Positions 56,289-64,000 of a stretch of DNA of 64,000 bases are shown in pieces. A program made the position numbers and the translations under genes. Numbering within the stretch: position 1 is the stretch's first letter; each line of letters opens with the position of its first letter. The notes beneath the pieces are model-generated. The model saw only the letters and a list, made by a program, of their open reading frames with translations, ran no database searches and had not been told where the DNA came from. The stretch comes from Flavobacteriales bacterium (GTDB lineage: Bacteria > Bacteroidota > Bacteroidia > Flavobacteriales_F > PHOS-HE28), in the NCBI GenBank assembly GCA_016700415.1, contig CP065018.1, forward strand, positions 186,001 through 250,000, written 5' to 3'.

Positions 56289-59200
56289 TCTGTGATCTGA
56301 TACCGCAACGCGATCTTTGACAACGTGACATCAGCGAACTACAGACCCGCCAAAGCTGTGATCTGATACCGCAACGCGATCTTTGACAACGAAGGCCTCT
56401 TTGCTGCGCTCATAAACCGTGCTGTGATCTGATACCGCAACGCGATCTTTGACAACGCCGTCGAGGATGGACGCACGCGCCACTTCGCTGTGATCTGATA
56501 CCGCAACGCGATCTTTGACAACCTACGGCGACAACCTCTGCGCACGGTTCAAGCTGTGATCTGATACCGCAACGCGATCTTTGACAACACGATGCAAGCG
56601 GCGACCGACCGCCTCTACGCTGTGATCTGATACCGCAACGCGATCTTTGACAACCTTCCTTCATTTAGTATTCTCGCTCGTGAAGCTGTGATCTGATACC
56701 GCAACGCGATCTTTGACAACCGACTGCTCTATGCTTTGTGTTGAGTGATGGCTGTGATCTGATACCGCAACGCGATCTTTGACAACCGGGGTATGCGGGC
56801 GGTTCAACCGGTGGTGGCTGTGATCTGATACCGCAACGCGATCTTTGACAACAGGCGCGGCCATGCTTGCAAAAATGTCCAGCTGTGATCTGATACCGCA
56901 ACGCGATCTTTGACAACGACCTTCAGCCGGTCCCCGTGGAGAAATGGGCTGTGATCTGATACCGCAACGCGATCTTTGACAACCCTTCCACTGTACACGC
57001 TTTCCCAGACCTGGCTGTGATCTGATACCGCAACGCGATCTTTGACAACTCCACGGCATCAGCCCCAGCAAGAGCGGCAGCTGTGATCTGATACCGCAAC
57101 GCGATCTTTGACAACTTCATCAATGGAGCCAATTGACGGAAAGCAGCTGTGATCTGATACCGCAACGCGATCTTTGACAACGGCGGGTCCACGGGGTCTT
57201 CGGTGAGGTAGGCTGTGATCTGATACCGCAACGCGATCTTTGACAACATTATCATCGTTTACACTTGGCTGATGCTAGCTGTGATCTGATACCGCAACGC
57301 GATCTTTGACAACATCAGGATGTGAATGACTTCACCTCGTTCAGCTGTGATCTGATACCGCAACGCGATCTTTGACAACTTTATGTCTCGGACCTGACCG
57401 GTGCGCGAGCTGTGATCTGATACCGCAACGCGATCTTTGACAACATTCATCCGCATTGCTCGGCGATGTTTCAGGCTGTGATCTGATACCGCAACGCGAT
57501 CTTTGACAACCGATGCCGCGCTGTTCCCCATGCAGTTGATGCTGTGATCTGATACCGCAACGCGATCTTTGACAACCACTTGGTTCGTGGCCACTGCGGT
57601 CTTGTAGCTGTGATCTGATACCGCAACGCGATCTTTGACAACATGGGGCAAGGCACACGCATGCCCAGCGCCGCTGTGATCTGATACCGCAACGCGATCT
57701 TTGACAACTGTGGAACAAGGCCAACGGCAAGATGAAGCGCTGTGATCTGATACCGCAACGCGATCTTTGACAACCACGGCTACGGCTTCGAGGGCAGCGG
57801 CATTGCTGTGATCTGATACCGCAACGCGATCTTTGACAACGTATCGCATCGTTGTGCCTCTCTTCTGCGGGCTGTGATCTGATACCGCAACGCGATCTTT
57901 GACAACATACACCGTCTGGCATCTCAGCCACTTTGTGCTGTGATCTGATACCGCAACGCGATCTTTGACAACCCACGGCGACATGCAGCGCCCGCGCTCC
58001 GCGCTGTGATCTGATACCGCAACGCGATCTTTGACAACTCGAAGCCCATTGCACGCAGCACGACCTTAGCTGTGATCTGATACCGCAACGCGATCTTTGA
58101 CAACGGGGGTAGGCCAGCCCCTAACAGCACGGTAGCTGTGATCTGATACCGCAACGCGATCTTTGACAACAACGCCCGCCATGGAGGCTGGTCTTACCAG
58201 CTGTGATCTGATACCGCAACGCGATCTTTGACAACTGCGGGGCGTCGAATGAATAGGACCACTCGGCTGTGATCTGATACCGCAACGCGATCTTTGACAA
58301 CTCTGAGTTGGGTCGCCGTCACCGGCGCAAGGCTGTGATCTGATACCGCAACGCGATCTTTGACAACACAGGCCCATGGGGCTGCACGTTGACCGGAGCT
58401 GTGATCTGATACCGCAACGCGATCTTTGACAACCCTCGCTCCTGGTCCAGTACGGTGCCGTGAGCTGTGATCTGATACCGCAACGCGATCTTTGACAACC
58501 GGAGACGGTGACGGTCCACTGGCAGTATGGCTGTGATCTGATACCGCAACGCGATCTTTGACAACAACCAAAGCATGAGTGCTCTGCTATCTGCTGCTGT
58601 GATCTGATACCGCAACGCGATCTTTGACAACTAGCTGATTCACATGCATCCGCTCCGCCTGGCTGTGATCTGATACCGCAACGCGATCTTTGACAACCCA
58701 GCGTCCTCCCACACGATAACGTGTCCAGCTGTGATCTGATACCGCAACGCGATCTTTGACAACTGTAGTCCTCCAGCTTGCCGCTCTCGTCCAGCTGTGA
58801 TCTGATACCGCAACGCGATCTTTGACAACGCGCGGGCTGTTCGGGCTTGTCGGTCGGCCGCTGTGATCTGATACCGCAACGCGATCTTTGACAACGGACA
58901 TGGCGCGCCTGCTGCGCTTTCTGGGCTGTGATCTGATACCGCAACGCGATCTTTGACAACCGGCCACGGTGATGCCGTACATGGTCTCCCGCTGTGATCT
59001 GATACCGCAACGCGATCTTTGACAACGAGGCGCAGTACGCGGCGGCGGACGCGGCGGCTGTGATCTGATACCGCAACGCGATCTTTGACAACGAGGCGCA
59101 GCCGCGCATCCCGCCGATCCTGGCTGTGATCTGATACCGCAACGCGATCTTTGACAACTGGTCCGACGCTAAGGACCGAGAAACCACAGCTGTGATCTGA

Positions 59201-60190
59201 TACCGCAACGCGATCTTTGACAACACGCAGGGCGGCAGCGTGCCACCGCCCCGAGCTGTGATCTGATACCGCAACGCGATCTTTGACAACACGCGCGCGC
59301 GCCGGTCGCGGCGCGGACGGGCTGTGATCTGATACCGCAACGCGATCTTTGACAACCTCCCGCAGGCCGGGCAGGTCTGGCCATCGGCTGTGATCTGATA
59401 CCGCAACGCGATCTTTGACAACTGCTCTTCAACTCCATCCGTATCGAGCGGGGCTGTGATCTGATACCGCAACGCGATCTTTGACAACATTAGCCCGGGG
59501 AAGTACCGGAGCACCGTGGCTGTGATCTGATACCGCAACGCGATCTTTGACAACCCATGGACATCAACTTCACCAACGATGGCCGCTGTGATCTGATACC
59601 GCAACGCGATCTTTGACAACTTCGGGATGGCCACGGACCGATTGGGGCTTCGGCTGTGATCTGATACCGCAACGCGATCTTTGACAACATCACCTTGGAC
59701 CTGCTCCTGGCTGATCTGGCTGTGATCTGATACCGCAACGCGATCTTTGACAACAATTCCGCCGCGAGGGCGATGCGTACTTCGGCTGTGATCTGATACC
59801 GCAACGCGATCTTTGACAACTACAGGGGTGCGAGCATCTCATCACCAGCAGCTGTGATCTGATACCGCAACGCGATCTTTTGACAACCTGTGGGCCTTGT
59901 ATCGCTGCCGACGGAGGGCTGTGATCTGATACCGCAACGCGATCTTTGACAACTGCCGCTGCGTGTCACGTAGGCTCTGATCCGATACCGCAACGCGATC
60001 TTTGACAACGTGCGCCGCGCGCCTTCCGCACGCTCGCCGCGATCCGATACCGCAACGCGATCTTTGACAACAGCGCGATCGATACCGCAACGCGATCTTT
60101 GACAACCCGCGGCGGCTGGGGCCGATACCGCAACGCTCTGACAACGGCAGCTGGTGCTGTGATCGATACCGCAACGCGATCTTTGACAAC
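56289..60190 (+). CRISPR. Type II CRISPR array, about 61 repeats of 36 bp
   Basis: The repeat begins gctgtgatctgataccgc and ends gatctttgacaac (36 bp); spacers are almost all 30 bp (some 29, one 32), so the period is 66. Counting start positions gives 56 regular copies from 56289 to 59953; the first has one changed base (position 1) and the copy at 59851 has one extra T. After 59953 the array decays: copies at 59974, 60036, about 60073, 60122 and 60156 carry substitutions or deletions and spacers shrink or vanish. The decayed end faces cas2. On this basis, and from the motif gATCTTTG inside the repeat, I infer plus-strand crRNAs with the leader at the left; the opposite orientation, starting gttgtcaaag, cannot be ruled out. 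The frames that cross the array are repeat translations, not genes. Confidence 0.98.
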
Positions 60191-60254
60191 ACCAATGGCA
60201 CGTAGTCGCTCTGGACCAAGCTGTTAAGGGACCGTTGTGGTGGGAAGAAAAGAA

Positions 60255-60280
60255 GTCCCGGAAGGCATGCCTTCCGGGAC
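60255..60280 (-). terminator. Terminator-like palindrome after cas2
   Basis: A perfect 26-base palindrome (gtcccggaaggca / tgccttccgggac), 19 bases beyond the cas2 stop; on the minus strand it is followed by a pyrimidine tract rich in T (ttcttttcttccc). It should end the cas operon transcript before the array. Confidence 0.7.
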
Positions 60281-60299
60281 CCTTCCCGAATTTCCTGTC

Positions 60300-60605
60300 C
60301 TAGAAGAGTTCCAATTGGCTCGGGGCAGGGGCAAGGGCTTCGCGGACCCTGCCAAGGATATTGATCATCCCGCTGTACTGCTTGTCCGTGATCTGTAGAA
60401 TGGTCACCTGTCCTTCCTTAGGTACGAATTTCTGGACGCGCCTCATATGGACATGCATGCTTTCCCGACTGGCACAATGGCGCGTGTACACACTGTATTG
60501 GAGCATGTTAAAGCCATCCGCCATGATGTGCTTCCGAAAACCGGAATAGACACGCCTGTATTCACGCGTGCTTGTCGGGAGGTCGAAGAAGACAAAGAGC
60601 CACAT
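60300..60605 (-). CDS. cas2: CRISPR-associated endoribonuclease Cas2
   Basis: 101 residues from ATG 60605 (MWLFVFFDLPTST); the frame is open to 60659, but the Cas2 ferredoxin-like fold starts here, with the conserved aspartate in FFDLP. YRRVYSGFRKHIMADGFNMLQYSVYTRHC and the final EGQVTILQITDKQYSGM strand fit type II Cas2. With Cas1 it forms the integrase complex that inserts new spacers; Cas2 has the bridging role. The gene follows cas1 by 59 bases and lies next to the array. No csn2 or cas4 is found around it, which supports subtype II-C. Confidence 0.92.
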   Translation of the reverse strand: MWLFVFFDLPTSTREYRRVYSGFRKHIMADGFNMLQYSVYTRHCASRESMHVHMRRVQKFVPKEGQVTILQITDKQYSGMINILGRVREALAPAPSQLELF

Positions 60606-60664
60606 GATCCGATAGGCGTTGAGGCAATAGTGCGTGTTCCGTCCCTGATGGCTTTTCATAGGGC

Positions 60665-61549
60665 TTATTTGAACAGGGGATAGCTCAATTTCCGCCCTTG
60701 CTTATCGAAGCAGCCCAATAGACTTTGCGCTGTCCGGTGCAAGGCCACCATCATAGGACCCTTTTTTCCATCCTGTTTCACATCGGCCAGCACCGCGCCG
60801 ATCAATTGAGCTTTGGCAGCCTTGTTCAGCTCGTCGATGCCAAGTTGTTGCAGTTCCACCACCTCGGCATCGATGAACGGCCGGTAGGGTTCCATCAGGT
60901 CGTCCGCCAGGCAGAAGGCATTGTACTTATTGCTGTGGTGTATGCCCAGTGTGGGCAATAGGCCAGCGGCCACGATGGCCCTTGCCGTGGCTGCGCGAAG
61001 CACGGCATAGCCGTAATTCAATGCGGAATTGGGCCATGCACCTTCCCGCTCTCGGCGGAAATCAGTCAGGAACAGTTGGCCCCAATAGGCCTTGGCAGCT
61101 CGGGCCTCGTGGTTTTCGCTGTCGCCGCTCTTCACGTCATCGGCCATTTGGCGAAGAGCCTGTCCGCTTTTGCCAAGGCTTTCCAGCAAAGCAGCCTGGT
61201 TCTGGATCTTGGCCTTTACCGTTTGCTGCCACAATTGTTTGGTCAACGGTAGGCTTGCCCCGATCTGGCTTTGGAAGCGATGATGCTGTAATACATTTCC
61301 GCTGAGGGGGAGGAGCAGTCCGGCAGGGTGGTAGTCGGCACCGCAGAATACCACGGCCACATTGTGTGCCATCAGTTCCTGCATGGCTGCATGTGTGTAC
61401 GTCAGCTGTGAATGTTCGAGCATCAGCACGGCCGTGTCCTCTATGGGCCGGTTGATGACCTCGCCCGTGTCCTTGTTGGTGATCACGAGCTGGCTCAGCT
61501 TCACCGAGAGGTGGTAAGGCTGGCTGAAATGAAGGATGCGTCCGACCAT
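60665..61549 (-). CDS. cas1: CRISPR-associated endonuclease/integrase Cas1
   Basis: 294 residues, full length. The N-terminal beta domain ends around 75; the C-terminal helical domain shows the metal ligands expected of Cas1: a glutamate in SENHEARAAKAYW, a histidine in TLGIHHSNKYNAF and an aspartate in LADDLMEPYRPFID. The sequence type is that of type II Cas1. It joins protospacers to the array together with Cas2. ATG 61549 directly precedes VGRILHFSQPYHL, a usual start. Upstream, 734 bases separate it from the cas9 stop, the gap being occupied by an opposite-strand toxin-antitoxin pair, so cas1 may need its own promoter or a long read-through transcript. Confidence 0.95.
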   Translation of the reverse strand: MVGRILHFSQPYHLSVKLSQLVITNKDTGEVINRPIEDTAVLMLEHSQLTYTHAAMQELMAHNVAVVFCGADYHPAGLLLPLSGNVLQHHRFQSQIGASLPLTKQLWQQTVKAKIQNQAALLESLGKSGQALRQMADDVKSGDSENHEARAAKAYWGQLFLTDFRREREGAWPNSALNYGYAVLRAATARAIVAAGLLPTLGIHHSNKYNAFCLADDLMEPYRPFIDAEVVELQQLGIDELNKAAKAQLIGAVLADVKQDGKKGPMMVALHRTAQSLLGCFDKQGRKLSYPLFK

Positions 61550-61631
61550 GGTGGTGGTTTATACGGGCAGACCCCTGCCAAGGATCGGGCCAAGGTGATA
61601 TGCACCTGCACGGCTGTCTACATTTGAGCTC

Positions 61632-61959
61632 ATGCTAAAGGAACTCATTGACCGGGACCGCGCCGCTTTCGGGGCCCTGCTGGCCGCGAACCAGGTCAGT
61701 CGCATTGTATGCCTTTGGCAGCAGTGTGCATGGTACTTTTGGCCCGGAGAGCGATGTGGACGTGCTGGTGGAGGTGGACGCCGCCGATGAAGTGGCGGGA
61801 GGCATGCTCATCAATATCTGGAACGGCTTGGAGGACCTTTTCCAACGGCCCGTGGACCTGCTAACGGAAAGCAGCCTGCGCAACCCTTACTTGCGTGCCG
61901 AGATCGAACGTACCAAGAAGCTGATCTACGATGGATCGAAGCGCCAAGTTCTGGTCTGA
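61632..61959 (+). pseudogene. MntA-like nucleotidyltransferase (antitoxin), frameshifted
   Basis: ATG 61632 opens MLKELIDRDRAAFGALLAANQVSR; near 61700 the coding frame shifts by one extra base, and continues as YAFGSSVHGTFGPESDVDVLV, the full GSx10DxD motif of MNT nucleotidyltransferases, down to the stop at 61959. About 108 codons in total. MntA-type enzymes adenylylate the partner HepT toxin and thereby neutralise it. Either the gene is dead, or the extra base is a sequencing error. A TTG at 61648 could start the second frame but would replace the conserved N-terminal helix. It overlaps the start of the HepT-like gene (61931), the normal arrangement of this pair. Confidence 0.75.
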
Positions 61960-62256
61960 CATCCTCACGGCGATCACCGAGATCGAGGGCTTCGTGGCTG
62001 GCATCGTTTTGCTGAACGGCTATACCCGCGATGTCAAGACCAAGCGCGCCGTTGAGCGCGGCTTGGCCATCATCGGTGAGGCCATTGTCACGCTCACTAA
62101 GCAGGATCCTGTACTGAAGGTGGACAGCGCCCGATCGTGGGCATGCGCAACCGCCTGATCCACTCCTATGATAATGCGGATGGCAAGATCGTGTGGGAAG
62201 TGGTGCGCATACACTTGGTTCCGCTGAAGGCGGTCGCGCTGGAGCGGTTGGGATGA
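61931..62256 (+). pseudogene. HepT-like HEPN toxin (DUF86), frameshifted
   Basis: ATG 61931 begins MDRSAKFWSDILTAITEIEGF; the frame stops at 62158, but near 62130 a shift equal to one missing base restores IVGMRNRLIHSYDNADGKIV and continues to TGA 62256, about 108 codons. RNRLIHSY is the HEPN catalytic Rx4HxY motif of HepT RNases. In intact MntA-HepT pairs HepT cleaves RNA unless adenylylated. In the unshifted frame the protein would lose the catalytic motif, so it would be inactive as read. The gene lies 26 bases from the cas9 stop, tail to tail. Confidence 0.75.
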
Positions 62257-62282
62257 AGCGTCCTTTGTCTCTTCCCCGATGG

Positions 62283-64000
62283 TCAGACCGTTGTTGGCAG
62301 TGGGCTCAGGTCGATGTCGATGCCGTCGAACTGGCATTTGAGCTTTGAAAGAGCGAAGCGCAACCTCTTGAGAGGGTTGGCCGGATTCCATATACTCTCT
62401 GTTTCCTTTGGGATGAGTTTCGGGTCGCGCGCATCGAGCACATTGGTCATGAGCATGCGGATATTGTTGCCATTCACCTGTAGCTCGTCTATGACGTAAG
62501 TGCGCCGGTTCATGTCCTCCGCATCGTCCCGCATGATCTCTTCCGGCCCGCTCTTGTACATCACCACTTTTTGCCCGGTATGGACTATGAAGGGGCGACC
62601 ACTGAGCTTGATGACCTGCCACTCAGGATGCTCAGGGTGCGTGTGCGGTATGAGCTGGGGAAGTGATGCTCGAGTATGGCACTGCGCGGTTTTCGCGTAT
62701 TGCGCCAGTTCCAACTGGCTGAACACGTAGCCGTATGGTCGGCCGCGTTCATCGGCATATACTGCTGCTATGGGATTTCCCCCGCCCGTAACCCACAACT
62801 GGTGCTTGTGTTCAAAGCCTGGCAATTGATCGCGGTGGGCTTTAATGCCAACCGGGTTCTTCACCCTGCTCTGGATCATCACGCGCACCTTCTTCATCTT
62901 CTGTATCGTGAAGGCATCGCCGTTCTTGGTGTTCATATCAAAGCCGCCGTTCTTCTTTATTTCGTCCAGATCCTTGTCAGCGAGCAGCGCCTTGATCGCT
63001 GGGTCCACTACGTTCGCCTTGTCTGCTTCCGTGAATGGGAACTGAGTAACGCCCAATAGGGATTTACGAATGACAGTCTGGAGTTCGTAGGACTTGGTTT
63101 CAACTTTCTTGTGCTTAATGCGGCCATAGAAGGTGTCTTCATGCAGTGAACCCCGCACCGTATCGCCTGTGGCTTTCACCTCCTTCCAGGTGCCGTCCTT
63201 CAGTTTCATTTTGGTGTTGAAGGTGCTTCGCCTCCCGATGCTCGCCTTGTCCACATGGTAGATGAGCGCGCCATCGCGCAGCTTGTGCATGTCCGTTCCA
63301 AAGCTGGTCCAAGGATGGTCAAAACTAGCGGTCGGGTCGGTCGAATCATGTACTTCATAGTACTGGGCAAGTGCATCGAATACACTTCGGTCAACGGCGG
63401 CGCACACGGCGGCATCCACCGCATGGTGGCTGTGCTTGCTGCGGTCCTTCTCTTTCACGAAGCTCTCGCCCATCCATTCCTTGCGGAAGGCGCTCAGTGC
63501 TTCGGGCTTGTAGCACACCACCTTCTCGAAATAGCTGTTCATGTAGCTCCGCGCCAGCTTGGTGATCTGCGCCGTGGCCACCAATTGCCGGTTCAGGAAG
63601 CGCGGCTTGATCTCATCGGCCATCAAGTGCTCGTACTTCGTGCGCCAATAGTTGCGGAAGAACTGGGCATACCAGCGCTTCTGTATGGCCTTGTCCTTTT
63701 GCTCCTTGGTGGTGGCCGACTTGCTCTTGTTGCGCAGCACTTCCACCTCGCGTTTGTACTTCATCCACTTCGCATAGATGGGCTTGGTGCTGTCATTGAT
63801 CGCCGGACAATCGCGGTTCGCTGCGCGGGCCGGCATGCTGAAGTTGGGCAGTGATCCCGGCAAGCCCACCTTCTTCACATCGCGGTTGTAGCGCGTGTCG
63901 CACAGCATCTTGTTTGCCATGCTATTGTCCGCCGTCTTGCCCCGTGGCAGGGTGTGTTCTATCTCCACGCTTCCATTGAACAGGTCGTTTACGCCGATCG
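62283..64000 (-). CDS. cas9: Cas9 nuclease, C-terminal half (5' part outside the window)
   Basis: The frame is open to the right edge; about 572 codons are visible. At the edge stands the HNH nuclease core: VEIEHTLPRGKTADNSMANK followed by CDTRYNRDVKK, with the catalytic histidine and asparagine. About 200 residues later HHAVDAAVCA is the RuvC III motif with its histidine and aspartate. The last about 330 residues are the PAM-interacting region, ending PLPTTV. Cas9 cuts DNA matched by crRNA:tracrRNA. The missing part should contain RuvC I, the bridge helix and the REC lobe; total length is therefore unknown. Together with cas1 and cas2 on the same strand and no fourth gene, this fits subtype II-C. 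Confidence 0.95.
   Translation of the reverse strand, partial: IGVNDLFNGSVEIEHTLPRGKTADNSMANKMLCDTRYNRDVKKVGLPGSLPNFSMPARAANRDCPAINDSTKPIYAKWMKYKREVEVLRNKSKSATTKEQKDKAIQKRWYAQFFRNYWRTKYEHLMADEIKPRFLNRQLVATAQITKLARSYMNSYFEKVVCYKPEALSAFRKEWMGESFVKEKDRSKHSHHAVDAAVCAAVDRSVFDALAQYYEVHDSTDPTASFDHPWTSFGTDMHKLRDGALIYHVDKASIGRRSTFNTKMKLKDGTWKEVKATGDTVRGSLHEDTFYGRIKHKKVETKSYELQTVIRKSLLGVTQFPFTEADKANVVDPAIKALLADKDLDEIKKNGGFDMNTKNGDAFTIQKMKKVRVMIQSRVKNPVGIKAHRDQLPGFEHKHQLWVTGGGNPIAAVYADERGRPYGYVFSQLELAQYAKTAQCHTRASLPQLIPHTHPEHPEWQVIKLSGRPFIVHTGQKVVMYKSGPEEIMRDDAEDMNRRTYVIDELQVNGNNIRMLMTNVLDARDPKLIPKETESIWNPANPLKRLRFALSKLKCQFDGIDIDLSPLPTTV

Noticed and set aside
56045..56320. 91-codon plus-strand frame before the array
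   Set aside because: It crosses two REP-like palindromes, a stem-loop and the first CRISPR repeat, and lacks any domain.
56339..60219. Many minus-strand frames over the array with repeated peptides such as SKIALRYQITA or CQRSRCGIRSQ
   Set aside because: These are translations of the 36-bp CRISPR repeat in its three frames; a 66-bp period keeps the frame open. They are not proteins.

Overview
The window is chromosomal DNA from a GC-rich member of the Bacteroidota, most likely a Flavobacteriales-type organism. Evidence for this: many large secreted proteins with an N-terminal signal peptide and a type IX secretion (T9SS) C-terminal sorting domain (type A 'YPNPAS/MPNPAS' tails and one type B 'SPNGDGMND' tail), cytophagalysin-like M43 proteases, a bifunctional RibBA, a Bacteroidota-style TamB, a PIN-PhoH protein and a type II CRISPR locus without csn2 or cas4. 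Most genes look clearly GC-rich; one island (about 2.8-4.8 kb) is visibly AT-richer.

Layout. 1-1589: 3' part missing of a T9SS type B secreted protein. 1.6-3.0 kb: a decayed stretch with a possible REP-associated transposase remnant, two small membrane proteins and short palindromes. 3.0-4.75 kb: a translationally coupled DUF262 + MAE_28990-type HEPN pair, a probable defence or toxin-type module. 4.9-9.2 kb: acyl-CoA carboxylase carboxyltransferase subunit, a collagen-like lipoprotein, a small T9SS protein, an unknown SpoIIAA/STAS-like protein and a cold-shock-domain protein. 9.5-27.1 kb: a secretome block with three very large T9SS proteins, a PIN-PhoH ATPase, and two tandem M43 metalloproteases, the second interrupted by an in-frame amber codon. 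27.6-35.1 kb: YchF, a cytochrome c-FTR1 fusion, an M3 peptidase lipoprotein, a family 2 glycosyltransferase and a multi-pass membrane protein. 35.1-35.3 kb: an inverted-repeat-bounded, MITE-like segment. 35.5-39.3 kb: a reprolysin-like secreted protease with a dockerin-like tail, and a probable outer-membrane barrel. 39.5-45.3 kb: a parE - membrane protein - lipoprotein - parC operon with ATGA couplings. 45.4-55.9 kb: universal stress protein, an LVIVD-repeat T9SS protein, a TPR protein, TsaD, TamB and RibBA.

56.3-64.0 kb is the CRISPR-Cas region. An array of about 61 36-bp repeats (56 regular, then 5 degenerate) lies next to cas2, cas1 and the C-terminal half of cas9, all three genes on the minus strand; this fits subtype II-C. 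The degenerate repeats are at the cas2-proximal end, and a Bacteroidota promoter-like motif lies inside each repeat on the plus strand. Both suggest that the array is read towards cas2, opposite to the cas operon, with its leader on the far side. Between cas9 and cas1, on the opposite strand, sits a MntA-HepT type nucleotidyltransferase/HEPN toxin-antitoxin pair in which each gene carries one apparent single-base frameshift. No convincing tracrRNA was found in the window; it may lie beyond the right edge, upstream of cas9.
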